Below are positions 49,515-57,582 of a stretch of 64,000 nt of DNA, piece after piece. A program made the position numbers and the translations under genes. Numbering within the stretch: position 1 is the first letter of the stretch; the number at the start of each line of letters is the position of its first letter. This stretch comes from UBA9676 sp035532275 (GTDB lineage: Bacteria > Actinomycetota > Actinomycetes > Streptosporangiales > Streptosporangiaceae): contig DATKRG010000196.1 of the NCBI GenBank assembly GCA_035532275.1, forward strand, positions 1 to 64,000, in the 5' to 3' direction. Below the pieces are notes generated by a model. It was not told the DNA's origin and did not search any database. It worked only from the letters and a program-made list of their open reading frames with translations.

Positions 49515-51229
49515 TGAACGCACGCAGCAGCAGCGGCACCGGGGGCCAGGCGGCCGGGCCACGCCACTGGCTGGCCGGGCGCACACTGCGCGGCCGTCTC
49601 ATCGCGGGGCTGGTCGCGCTGCTCGCGCTCGCCTGCGCCGCCGTCGGCCTGGTCACCTACGTTGCCCTGCGGGGCTCGCTGATCGGGCAGCTCGACCAGC
49701 AGCTCCGCGCGGCGAGCATCCAGTTCGCCCATTGTGAGGAGGGCCGTGGCGGCGGGGAGAGCGACAACGGCCGCCCGTCCAGGCCGGCCCCGCCCGAACA
49801 GGACTGCGGCGACCTGCCTGGCCAGGCGAACGGGACCTTTTCCGCCACGGTCACCGGCGGCAAGGTCCGTGGCGTGGCCATCACCCCCAAGCAGCCGGCC
49901 CCGCTGTCGGCCGGGGACAAGCGGGCGCTGGCGGCGCTGCCCGCCGATCATCAGTCCCGTTCCTACACGCTGACCTCACTTGGCCCGTACCGGCTGCAGG
50001 CCACGTCGGCCCGCGGCGGCAGCTCTTACATCACCGGGCTGCCGCTGTCCCCCATTAACGCGACCCTGCGCCGGGTCGAGCTCACCGAGGTCATCGTGTT
50101 CTCCGCGGCGCTGCTGCTCACTGGCCTGATCGGCACCGGCTGGGTGCGGCTGTCGCTGCGCCCGCTGCGCCGGGTCGCCACCACCGCCACCCGGGTCACC
50201 GAGCTCCCCCTTGCCAGCGGCGACGTCAACCTGCCCGAACGGGTCCCGGACGCGGACCCCAGGACAGAGGTCGGCCAGGTCGGGACCGCGTTCAACCGCA
50301 TGCTCGGGCACGTCGAGTCGGCGCTGACCCGGCGGGCTGCCAGCGAGGCGAGGCTGCGCCGGTTCGCCGCCGACGCCAGCCATGAGCTGCGCACGCCGCT
50401 GGCGGCCATCCGGGGGTACGCCGAGCTGGCCCGCCGCCACCCGGGCCCGGTCCCCGATGACATCGCGCACGCGCTGCGCCGGGTGGAGTCGGAGTCGGCG
50501 CGGATGAGTGTCCTCGTGGACGAACTGCTGCTGCTCGCACAGCTGGACGCGGGCCGCCCGCTCGCCAAGGAGCCGGTCGACCTGACCCGGCTGGCCATCG
50601 ACGCCACCAGCGACGCCCGGGTGGCCGCCCCCGATCACAAGTGGCAGCTGGAGCTGCCCGGGGAGCCGGTCCTGGTCCGCGGTGACGAGCACCGCCTGCG
50701 CCAGGTGCTCGCCAACCTGCTCAGCAACGCGGGCAGCCACACCCCGGCCGGCACAACGGTCACGGTGACCCTCACCGAGCCCGGTCCCGGTGCCAGCAGC
50801 GTGATGCTGAGCGTGACCGACAACGGGCCGGGCATCCCCGCCGACCTTCAGCCCGGCCTGTTCGAGCGGTTCGTGCGCGGCGACTCGTCCCGCTCGCATG
50901 CCACCGGCAGCACCGGGCTTGGGCTGGCCATCGTGGACGCGGTGACCGCCGCGCACGGAGGCAGCGTCGGGGTGACCAGCCGGCCGGGCTGGACCCGGTT
51001 CGTCATCACCCTGCCCGGCCTGGAAGGGCCGTTAAGCGCCAGGCCGGGCCGGTCCTTGCGGTCCCAGCCAGACCAGTCAGGGCAGCAGGCCGAGCCAGCC
51101 GAGCCGGACAAGCCAGGCCAGGCAGCCCAGCCAGGCCAGGCAGCCCAGCCAGATCGGGCGGAGCAGACGGGTCATCCGGCGCAGGACCAGCCGTCCGCAC
51201 CCGGCGGGAACGCTGCCCGCCCGGCCTGA
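49514..51229 (+). CDS. HAMP-containing sensor histidine kinase
   Basis: A 571-residue kinase. TM1 is near residues 30-52 (LIAGLVALLALACAAVGLVT). An extracytoplasmic sensor of about 130 residues contains two Cys (HCEEG and DCGDLPG). TM2 is near 190-210 (VIVFSAALLLTGLIGTGWVR). HAMP follows, then HisKA with H290 in DASHELRTPLAAIRGYAELA. The HATPase has NLLSNAGSHTP, TDNGPGIP and GSTGLGLAIV. The C-terminal 60 residues are a degenerate Gln/Pro/Ala repeat. The two sensor cysteines could report redox state. Confidence 0.92.
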   Translation: MNARSSSGTGGQAAGPRHWLAGRTLRGRLIAGLVALLALACAAVGLVTYVALRGSLIGQLDQQLRAASIQFAHCEEGRGGGESDNGRPSRPAPPEQDCGDLPGQANGTFSATVTGGKVRGVAITPKQPAPLSAGDKRALAALPADHQSRSYTLTSLGPYRLQATSARGGSSYITGLPLSPINATLRRVELTEVIVFSAALLLTGLIGTGWVRLSLRPLRRVATTATRVTELPLASGDVNLPERVPDADPRTEVGQVGTAFNRMLGHVESALTRRAASEARLRRFAADASHELRTPLAAIRGYAELARRHPGPVPDDIAHALRRVESESARMSVLVDELLLLAQLDAGRPLAKEPVDLTRLAIDATSDARVAAPDHKWQLELPGEPVLVRGDEHRLRQVLANLLSNAGSHTPAGTTVTVTLTEPGPGASSVMLSVTDNGPGIPADLQPGLFERFVRGDSSRSHATGSTGLGLAIVDAVTAAHGGSVGVTSRPGWTRFVITLPGLEGPLSARPGRSLRSQPDQSGQQAEPAEPDKPGQAAQPGQAAQPDRAEQTGHPAQDQPSAPGGNAARPA

Positions 51230-51252
51230 GCGACCGGGTGGACACGCGGGCC

Positions 51253-51283
51253 CCTTCATACCTAGGATCGCTAGGTATGAAGG
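51253..51283. promoter_or_regulatory. PadR operator covering the start codon
   Basis: Perfect 13-base arms 51253-51265 and 51271-51283 flank a five-base centre. The padR ATG (51277-51279) lies in the right arm, and a TAGGAT -10-like hexamer (51263-51268) lies across the left arm and centre. Transcription would begin at the ATG (leaderless). PadR binding would hide promoter and start together. Confidence 0.7.
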
Positions 51284-51684
51284 CGGAGAAACTCAAGGGG
51301 CACCTCGACCTGCTGCTGCTCTCGGTGCTCAGCGGCGGCCCCGGCCACGGCTACGAGGTCATCACCAGGCTGAAGGTGCGCAGCGACGGGGCGTTCGAGC
51401 TGCCAGAGGGAACGGTGTACCCGGCCCTGCACCGGCTGGAGAACGCCGGGCTGCTGGCCAGCGCCTGGGACGTGGTCGCGGGCCGGCGGCGCCGTATCTA
51501 CCATCTGACACTGCGGGGCGAGGCGGCCCTCGCCGAGCAGGCGCAGCAGTGGCGGGAGTTCAGCGGATCCATGACCAGGGTCATCGGGGCATCAAGGGCC
51601 AGGGTGAACGGATCCGCCCGCCTGCACCCGGGGCTGCGGCCCGCCCGGCTGGTGGCGGCCCTGGCGGCCGGAGGCCGGGCATGA
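51277..51684 (+). CDS. PadR-family transcriptional regulator
   Basis: A 135-residue protein: KLKGHLDLLLLSVLSGGPGH then GYEVITRLKVRSDGAFELPE, GTVYPALHRLENAGLLASAW and the wing RRRRIYHLTLRGEAALA, all PadR-type winged helix. A C-terminal helix dimerises the protein. PadR proteins repress genes next to them. The next gene is a HAAS-domain membrane protein with ATGA overlap, the usual partner. The ATG is inside a 13-bp-armed palindrome, so autorepression is likely. Confidence 0.9.
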   Translation: MKAEKLKGHLDLLLLSVLSGGPGHGYEVITRLKVRSDGAFELPEGTVYPALHRLENAGLLASAWDVVAGRRRRIYHLTLRGEAALAEQAQQWREFSGSMTRVIGASRARVNGSARLHPGLRPARLVAALAAGGRA

Positions 51685-52484
51685 GCAGCGGCACCGCGGA
51701 CGTACCCGGCGACCTGGTCGAGGACTACCTGGACCGGCTGCTGGTCTCGCTCAGCGGCAGCCCCCGGCAGGTGCGGCACACCCTGGCCGAGGTGGAGGCA
51801 CATCTGCGGGACGCGGTGGCCGAGGGCATCGCCGCCGGGCTGCCGGAGGAGACGGCGCAGGCACAGGCGCTGGAACGCATCGGCCCGGTGCACGCGGTGA
51901 CCGGCCGGGCAGCCGTCCTGACCCGGCCGTCATCGGCACTGCTGCGGCGGCTCACCCTCACCGCCGCCCTCGTCGGCGGGGCCGGGTTCGTGGCGATCGG
52001 CGGGGCAGGCCTGGTCGGCCGGCTGCTGCAGGCCATCAAGGGCAACCTGTTCATGACCGCGCCCTGGCCCCATGGCACCTACACCCAGGCCGGCTGCGCG
52101 CGCTGGCTGGCCGGTTATCCGGGTACCCGCTCCTGCGTCACCGCGATGCTGGCCGACCACGCCTTCGATTTCCTGCTGCAGGCGACCGCTGCCGGGCTGC
52201 TCGGGCTGATCGCGCTGGCCGCCTACCTGTTCCTGCGCCGCCGCTGGCGTGACCGGGCCACCATGACCGCGCTGCCGCCGGGCACGGCCGAGGCGCTGGG
52301 CACGGTCATGGCCGGCGCCGCCGCCGTGTACTTCTTCGGCGTTGTCGCCGACATCGAGATGGTGCAGCACGGCATCGGCGCAGGCCAGCCGCTGAGCCTG
52401 GCCATCGCGGCCGCCGGGGCGGCGGCCGTGTTCGCGCTGGCGCTCTGGCACACGGTGCGCGCCGCCCGCCTGCGCTCGGGCTGA
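51681..52484 (+). CDS. HAAS-domain membrane protein
   Basis: A 267-residue protein. The N-terminal about 80 residues are the HAAS/DUF1700-like helical domain (VEDYLDRLLVSLSGSPRQVR, HTLAEVEAHLRDAVAEGIAA, GLPEETAQAQALERIGPVHA). Four transmembrane helices follow (LTLTAALVGGAGFVAIGGAG, ATAAGLLGLIALAAYLFLRR, GAAAVYFFGVVADIE, LAIAAAGAAAVFALALWHTV). Genes of this type are controlled by the PadR repressor encoded upstream. The periplasmic loop carries two Cys (GCARWLAGYPGTRSC). Function is otherwise unknown. Confidence 0.75.
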   Translation: MSSGTADVPGDLVEDYLDRLLVSLSGSPRQVRHTLAEVEAHLRDAVAEGIAAGLPEETAQAQALERIGPVHAVTGRAAVLTRPSSALLRRLTLTAALVGGAGFVAIGGAGLVGRLLQAIKGNLFMTAPWPHGTYTQAGCARWLAGYPGTRSCVTAMLADHAFDFLLQATAAGLLGLIALAAYLFLRRRWRDRATMTALPPGTAEALGTVMAGAAAVYFFGVVADIEMVQHGIGAGQPLSLAIAAAGAAAVFALALWHTVRAARLRSG

Positions 52485-52645
52485 CCGCCGGCCGGCGGGC
52501 CGTGTGCGGCCCGATGCGGTCCGCCGGCGTTGTTCATAGCCACTTCTGAAGTTCTGCCAAGTGCCCTGAGAGTCCGCCCGGTCATCGTAGATGGAGAACG
52601 ATGACCGGCAGGACAGCTGCCGGCAGAGACGAAGGAGGCACGTAC

Positions 52646-52963
52646 ATGACCCCGATGGTCTGGGCAAGTCTTGCTCTCGCCGCGATGTTCTTCGGGGCCT
52701 GGTACGGGATCCCCATGTGGATGACGTTCAAGCGCCCGGAGGGGCAGCCGGACTTCTCCGAGGCCCGGGCCTACTACCAGGCCAAGGCCGCCCTGGCCAA
52801 GGGCGAGAGCGTCATCACCGTTCCAGCAGCCGGGATGAGCACGACCCGGCGGCACATGACGGCGACCCGTGCCGTCGTGCCAGGACGCCGTCACGCCGGG
52901 GCCGCGCTCGCGACGCGCAGCCACCCGGCGCAGGCGGGCCAGCGCTCCCGTGCCAGCGCGTAA
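52646..52963 (+). CDS. Small membrane-anchored protein, unknown function
   Basis: A 105-residue protein with one N-terminal helix (MTPMVWASLALAAMFFGAWY), a short linker (GIPMWMTFKRPEGQPDFSEA) and a basic, low-complexity tail rich in Arg, Ala and His. GGAGG lies eight bases before the ATG. The N-terminal half looks like a real protein, and the basic tail could be read-through beyond the natural end. No family is recognised. Confidence 0.5.
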   Translation: MTPMVWASLALAAMFFGAWYGIPMWMTFKRPEGQPDFSEARAYYQAKAALAKGESVITVPAAGMSTTRRHMTATRAVVPGRRHAGAALATRSHPAQAGQRSRASA

Positions 52964-53006
52964 CACCCGCGGGAGCAGGCGGGCAGCATCTGCCCGCCGG
53001 GCCAGA

Positions 53007-53723
53007 TCAGGCACATGGGAGAGGATCTGGCGCAGCGGCAGGGCGAGGGCCATCCGGTCCTCGCCCTGCCGCCTGTCCGGGCCCGGGACCCGGCGCCGCG
53101 CCCAGGCCTGACCGTGGCCGGCACGGTAACTGCCGCCTGGCGAGCATGGCGCGCTTCGCCCCCTGCCCGCATCCGGGAAGATCTGAGGTGTCAAGGATCT
53201 CGAAGCCGGCCGGGAGCAGGCAGGCCGGCTCGCCCGGGGCCAGGCACCACTGGGGACACAGCCCCGGCCGGGCATGCCGCGCCGCCTGCGTGAACGCCTC
53301 CCAGGCGATCAGGCCGCCCGGGGCCACCCCGGTCACGGCGGCGGCGAAGACCGCCCGGTCCCAGTACCCGGTGCACAGCACCAGCGCGTAGCGGCCGGGC
53401 TCTGGCCGCCACTGCGCCAGGTCGGCGTGCACGAGGGTGATCAGCTCCCGTACCCCCCGGCGCTGCGCCTCCTGGCCGAGCAGATCCAGCGCGGTGTCGG
53501 CGATGTCGACCGCCGTGACCCGGCGCCCGGCCGCGGCGGCCATCAGCGCCGCCCCGGACAGCCCGCTCGCGAGCTCGGCCACCGGCCCGTCCGGGAGCGC
53601 CGCTGACAGTGCGCGCACCGCGAGCGGATGAGGGCTGAAGGATGCCCCGAACCCCTCCCCGTACCGGGCGTTCCAGCGCTGCCGGTCCGGGTGGCCGGCC
53701 AGGTCCGCCTGCGAGTCCCGCAC
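53007..53723 (-). CDS. Class I SAM-dependent methyltransferase
   Basis: A 238-residue methyltransferase: RQRWNARYGEGFGASFSPHP, VAELASGLSGAALMAAAAGR (motif I with A-SG-SG), VTAVDIADTALDLLGQEAQR, LITLVHADLAQWRPEPGRYA and LVLCTGYWDRAVFAAAVTGV followed by APGGLIAWEAFTQAARHARP. The set resembles small actinobacterial methyltransferases of unknown substrate. The body ends near RAMLARR. The last about 40 residues are Pro/Arg/Gly-rich and probably read-through after loss of the original stop. Confidence 0.75.
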   Translation of the reverse strand: MRDSQADLAGHPDRQRWNARYGEGFGASFSPHPLAVRALSAALPDGPVAELASGLSGAALMAAAAGRRVTAVDIADTALDLLGQEAQRRGVRELITLVHADLAQWRPEPGRYALVLCTGYWDRAVFAAAVTGVAPGGLIAWEAFTQAARHARPGLCPQWCLAPGEPACLLPAGFEILDTSDLPGCGQGAKRAMLARRQLPCRPRSGLGAAPGPGPGQAAGRGPDGPRPAAAPDPLPCA

Positions 53724-53781
53724 GCCACCAGGCTAGTGCGCTGAGCAGAGCGGAGGGCCGCCGCCGCCAGCGTGCTGACCC

Positions 53782-54462
53782 CTACCGAACCCCATCCGCG
53801 CTGGTGCAGCGGTGGGCTATGCCGCGCCAAACGTGCTTGAACGGCTCACCCGTCTCGCGATGCGGGATCTGGACCGGGCCGAGATGCAGCTCCCGCCATC
53901 CCCCTAGGAGCTCGCGCAGGTAGGCCTCGGAGAAGAAGTGCATCGTCTGGCCCGACTCCTCGGCCACATAATCCGGCTCAAGCTCGCGCGCGGGCTGCCA
54001 GCCAGCGCGCAGCGGCCGGTCCTCCAGCGCGTTGACGTGGAACAAGAACAGCCCGCCCGGGCGGACAAGCCGCCCAACCTCCGCGAAGACCGCACGGGTA
54101 ACACCATCAGGAAACATGTGCATGGCGACGTTGGACATGACCGCATCGAAGCATCCATCGGTGAAGGGAAGCCGCTGAGTCATGTCGGCCACCACAAACC
54201 TGACCATCGAGCCGAACCTGGCTTGCGCCTGTTCAATCGCCTCGCCAGACAGATCGACCGCCGTGACCGAGTAACCCTCACCAGCTAGCCGCGCCGCGTC
54301 GTTGCCGGTTCCGCATCCCAGCTCAAGGATGGTGCGTACGCCCGCCTCCCGGAGCGGGACCAGGAACGGCCCGGTCCACAAGACGCCCCAGTCGAGATCA
54401 TTGCCAGACTCCCGCCGCTGCCGGAAGAACTGATCCCAGAACTCAGCACCCGCATAGGTCAC
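53782..54462 (-). CDS. Class I SAM-dependent methyltransferase
   Basis: A 226-residue protein: YAGAEFWDQFFRQRRESGND, ILELGCGTGNDAARLAGEGY (motif I), VTAVDLSGEAIEQAQARFGS (motif II), FVVADMTQRLPFTDGCFDAV and RLVRPGGLFLFHVNALEDRP (motif III). The pattern is a generic small-molecule methyltransferase like UbiE/TehB. No neighbour suggests a substrate. The C-terminus is short (WRGIAHRCTSADGVR). Confidence 0.85.
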   Translation of the reverse strand: MTYAGAEFWDQFFRQRRESGNDLDWGVLWTGPFLVPLREAGVRTILELGCGTGNDAARLAGEGYSVTAVDLSGEAIEQAQARFGSMVRFVVADMTQRLPFTDGCFDAVMSNVAMHMFPDGVTRAVFAEVGRLVRPGGLFLFHVNALEDRPLRAGWQPARELEPDYVAEESGQTMHFFSEAYLRELLGGWRELHLGPVQIPHRETGEPFKHVWRGIAHRCTSADGVR

Positions 54463-54714
54463 TTCGCCACGTTATGCCAGTCACACCCAGGTACTGAGCC
54501 CGTTCGCCGAGGGCATCACCGCCCCCAGAGCGTCGGTTAGCTGGCACAATCCACTATTTGCCCAACTCATAGCTCAAGTGAGCTATTTGTCCTGATTCTT
54601 CTGCAACGCGCCGAACGTCCTGACATGCTGCCCCCTGGGAGCGGGAGTCAGGCCCCGGCGAGAGGCGCACGACGCGCCGCGTAGCTGGGCGTGGATCCGG
54701 CGTAAGGCAGGTTC
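54463..54714 (+). promoter_or_regulatory. Structured leader upstream of lysozyme gene, weak c-di-AMP (ydaO-like) riboswitch candidate
   Basis: Between the divergent methyltransferase and the lysozyme GTG lies a 250-base region. From about 54605 it has CGCCGAAC..., a GGGAGCGGGAG block and a GTGGATCC segment reminiscent of actinobacterial ydaO leaders, which control cell-wall hydrolases. The second half of the consensus (CCGAACCCGACAGCT) is not found. The assignment is tentative. Confidence 0.25.
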
Positions 54715-55518
54715 GTGAGCTCAGCATCCGCGCACAACAGGAAGCGAAAGATCAGGAGGAGGGGCCGGCACGCGGCTCCGTCACAGGTACAGAAGGTCGC
54801 CAGGCGGGCCGGCCGGGCCGCCCCGGCGGTTGCGGTCATCGGCGCGCTCTCGGCCATGCCGCAGATCCATCACTTCCTCACGCCGGCCACGCCGGCCGCT
54901 GCCGCCGGCCATCAGCTGGCCGATCACCGCGCCGTCCCCGGCCTGGCCATGAGCGCCTCTGCCGGGCTGCCGGTGTCGGTCTCGCACGCCGCCGCGCACC
55001 ACAGCGGGCACGCCAGGGCCACCCATCCCAGCACCCGCGCCAGCACCACCGCCCACCGCCACCACCGCGCCAGGCACCACGCCAGCGCCGCCGGGCACGC
55101 GACCCTGACCTGCTCGGGCACCGCCGGGATGCTCCCCGCCAACTACGCCGCGATCGTGAGCTACCTCACCGCTCACGGGTACACCGGCATCGCGGCGTCA
55201 GGCATCGCCGGCAACATCTACCAGGAGTCGGGCGGCAACCCCGAGTCGGTCGGATCCGGTGGCGGCGGCCTCATCGGGTGGACGCCGCTGCCCGGCGGGT
55301 TCGTCACCAGCAACCCCTCCGCCGACCTGCAGACGCAGCTGGCCGCCATCCTCACCTTCAACCAGCAGTGGTCGCAGTACATCCCGGCCCTGAACGCGGC
55401 CACCACCGCGACCGCGGCCGCCGACATCTACATGAACGACTTCGAGCGCCCGGGTATCCCTGCGGCCTACAACCGCGAGGCGGCCGCCAGCGCGGTAGCC
55501 GCTGCCTGCGGACTGTGA
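54715..55518 (+). CDS. Secreted protein with phage tail-tip lysozyme domain
   Basis: A 267-residue exported protein. The N-terminus is basic (RKRKIRRRGRHAAPSQVQKV) with a weak hydrophobic stretch. A His/Ser/Thr/Ala-rich linker (about residues 80-135) follows. The C-terminal lysozyme-like domain comprises LPANYAAIVSYLTAHGYTGI, AASGIAGNIYQESGGNPESV (catalytic Glu in QESGG), GGGGLIGWTPLPGG and QWSQYIPALNAATTATAAAD. It probably cleaves peptidoglycan. The His-rich linker is unusual and might bind metal. GTG start. Confidence 0.8.
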   Translation: MSSASAHNRKRKIRRRGRHAAPSQVQKVARRAGRAAPAVAVIGALSAMPQIHHFLTPATPAAAAGHQLADHRAVPGLAMSASAGLPVSVSHAAAHHSGHARATHPSTRASTTAHRHHRARHHASAAGHATLTCSGTAGMLPANYAAIVSYLTAHGYTGIAASGIAGNIYQESGGNPESVGSGGGGLIGWTPLPGGFVTSNPSADLQTQLAAILTFNQQWSQYIPALNAATTATAAADIYMNDFERPGIPAAYNREAAASAVAAACGL

Positions 55519-55547
55519 CCGCGGGCCGCGAGCGCTCCCGCAGCCGG

Positions 55548-56456
55548 TTACCGGGGCGAGCCTGGCGCCATCCCGGCCAGGTCGAGCAGGTCATCGGCGA
55601 TGTCGCCGAACCGGCCGGTGATGAGCGTCAGGTGCCCATCGGCGGGCAGCAGGTGCACCCGCGCGGCGGCCAGCTCCGAGCCGAGCCAGGAACCGTGACC
55701 GGCCGGGACCATCCGGTCCTGGCCGCCCTGCCAGACCGCGGTCGGCACGCTGTTCCCCGCTGCCAGCTCGAACCCCCAGTCGGCGACGAAGGCCAGGTCG
55801 TCGTCGCGCCAGCCGGCCACCCCGCTGCTCAGCGCCGCCCGGGACGAGGCGGCCAGGTAGTCGGCGAACTCCTCGGTGAGCACGGCCGTGTCAGCCTCGT
55901 CGACCAGACCACCGAGGGAGGCCGCGACCTCGGGCCCGGTGATCTCCCGGAGTTCGTTCTCGGCCACGGCCAGGAAGCCGGTGAGTGCGGCTTCGCCTTC
56001 CTGCGCCGCCGCGAACTCGGCCAGGTTCTCCTCTGCCATGCCCGCCAGCCAGTCCAGGCCCTCGGCCCCGTAAGGCGCCACCCCGGCCACCGAGGCGGCT
56101 GCCAGGCACCGGTCCGGCAGCAGCGCGGCGCAGGCCAGCGCGTGCGGCCCACCACCGGACCAGCCCGCGGTCACGAACCGCTCCACCTCGAGATGATCGA
56201 GCACCGCGGCGACGTCCGCGGCGCAGTCGGCGACCCGCCTGCCCGGCATGGGCGTTGAGCCGCCGTAACCGGGCCGGGAGTACATGACGGTGCGCAGCCC
56301 GCGGGCCGTTGCCTGCTCGGTCACTGGCGGGGGCGCCACCAGGCCGCCGGGTGTCCCGGCGTGGTAAAGCAGCGGCAGCCCGTCGCCGGGCCCGTCGACC
56401 AGGACATCAAGCTGCCGGTCATCCGGCGTCCGCACGATCAGCCGTGTCTGCGACAT
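55548..56456 (-). CDS. Alpha/beta hydrolase
   Basis: A 302-residue hydrolase: LPLLYHAGTPGGLVAPPPVT (oxyanion loop), GLRTVMYSRPGYGGSTPMPG, and RFVTAGWSGGGPHALACAAL with the nucleophile Ser in GWSGGG. The acid Asp lies in AVWQGGQDRMVPAGHGSW and the catalytic His in LLPADGHLTLITGRFG. All three are present, so the enzyme is probably active. It resembles actinobacterial hydrolases of unknown natural substrate. Confidence 0.88.
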   Translation of the reverse strand: MSQTRLIVRTPDDRQLDVLVDGPGDGLPLLYHAGTPGGLVAPPPVTEQATARGLRTVMYSRPGYGGSTPMPGRRVADCAADVAAVLDHLEVERFVTAGWSGGGPHALACAALLPDRCLAAASVAGVAPYGAEGLDWLAGMAEENLAEFAAAQEGEAALTGFLAVAENELREITGPEVAASLGGLVDEADTAVLTEEFADYLAASSRAALSSGVAGWRDDDLAFVADWGFELAAGNSVPTAVWQGGQDRMVPAGHGSWLGSELAAARVHLLPADGHLTLITGRFGDIADDLLDLAGMAPGSPR

Positions 56457-56653
56457 GAGCCCGAGCCTAACCCCAGGCGATCACGATCCCCCGGACCCCA
56501 CCCATGCGCCCGGACTGCTGCTCTCTTGATCGCGGACGACCCCTGCGCTATCGGTCGACGCAGCAAGATGGAACCCGAAGCTGACCGACCACACCCCGGG
56601 CCTGACCGCAGGCTCACAGCGGACGCGTGGCCCGTAAGCCGGAAAGGCTGGCT
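56457..56653. other. Short intergenic stretch without a supported gene
   Basis: It lies between the hydrolase start and a small plus-strand ORF. I see no structure of note. Confidence 0.35.
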
Positions 56654-56848
56654 ATGGCGACGGTTGATCCTGACCCACTTGCCCATTGGTACCTCCCGCA
56701 GTGGGTGTACGACGGGTTGATATGCCCTATTGCCTGGGCGACCCGGGTGAGCGCGCTCACATCCGTGCCCCTGGGATGCGGGCGACTCCGCCGTAGATGT
56801 CGGCGGCCTGGCCGGCCGCAGGAGCGATGGCGGGCCGCCACTCGCTGA
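56654..56848 (+). CDS. Small ORF, probably truncated
   Basis: The 64-residue frame begins MATVDPDPLAHWYLPQWVYD and GLICPIAWATRVSALTS, which is protein-like (aromatic-rich). It then runs antisense into the end of the methyltransferase pseudogene, where it becomes Arg/Pro-rich. GGAAAGG precedes the ATG. It may be a truncated gene. Confidence 0.3.
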   Translation: MATVDPDPLAHWYLPQWVYDGLICPIAWATRVSALTSVPLGCGRLRRRCRRPGRPQERWRAATR

Positions 56849-57557
56849 CCGGGACCACGCCCGGTGGCACCAGCGGCAGCCCGCCGAACAGGCCCGTGAC
56901 GTGGGAGTGGGTGCGGGTCGTCGGTGTCGGGGATGAAATGCAAGATCGCCAGCAGCAGGATCGCGGCAGGCTGGGTGAAGTCGAGGGTCTTGGCGGCCTG
57001 GGCGCAGATGGCCGCGGTGTCACGCAGGTCCGCGTCGAGATAGTCACAGGCACCGCCTGGGTGCTGGTCAGCAGCGCCCGGGCGTGGACCAGGACCAGCG
57101 GGTCGTTGTCCACGTAGACGATCCGGGCTTCGGGGGTGATGGCCTGCGCGACCTGGTGGGTGCTGCCGGGTGCTGGCAGGCCGGTCCCGATGTCCAGGAA
57201 CTGCCGGATCCCGCGCTCGGCGGCTAAGTAGCGGACTACCCGGGACAGGAACGCCCGGTTCGCCCGCGCCCCAGCCACCACCTGCGGACGCCACCGGATC
57301 ACCTCCTCAGCCGCCTGCCGGTCAGCCAGGTAATGGTCCTTGCCACCCAGCCAGTACGCATACACCCGGGCCGGATGCGCCACCAACGGATCGAACCGCG
57401 GACCCGGATCGGCAGGGTGAAGCTCTGACATCCATGCGGGCACGCCCTTGGCTGGAGCATGCTGGGTGGCGTCATCGCGGTGGGCCGGCTGCATCAGCGC
57501 CGCCCCGGGCAGTTGTGTCGCTTCATGTTGCGACGGTAAGACTGAGAAAGCAGCCAT
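56757..57557 (-). pseudogene. DUF574-type SAM methyltransferase, frameshifted and deleted
   Basis: The first half is typical: PARVYAYWLGGKDHYLADRQ, AAEEVIRWRPQVVAGARANR, AERGIRQFLDIGTGLPAPGS and ARIVYVDNDPLVLVHARALL. Then the frame breaks. GACDYLDADLRDTAAICAQA and AAILLLAILHFIPDTDDPH lie in the next frame. Finally LVPPGVVPVSEWRPAIAP and ADIYGGVARIPG are back in the first. About 60 residues between IPDTDDPH and the LVPPG segment are missing. The family (PF04672) is actinomycete-specific and often accompanies DUF5753/DUF397 regulators, as here. Confidence 0.75.
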
Positions 57558-57582
57558 CTCAATCCTGTTGCTTGATGTTGCG

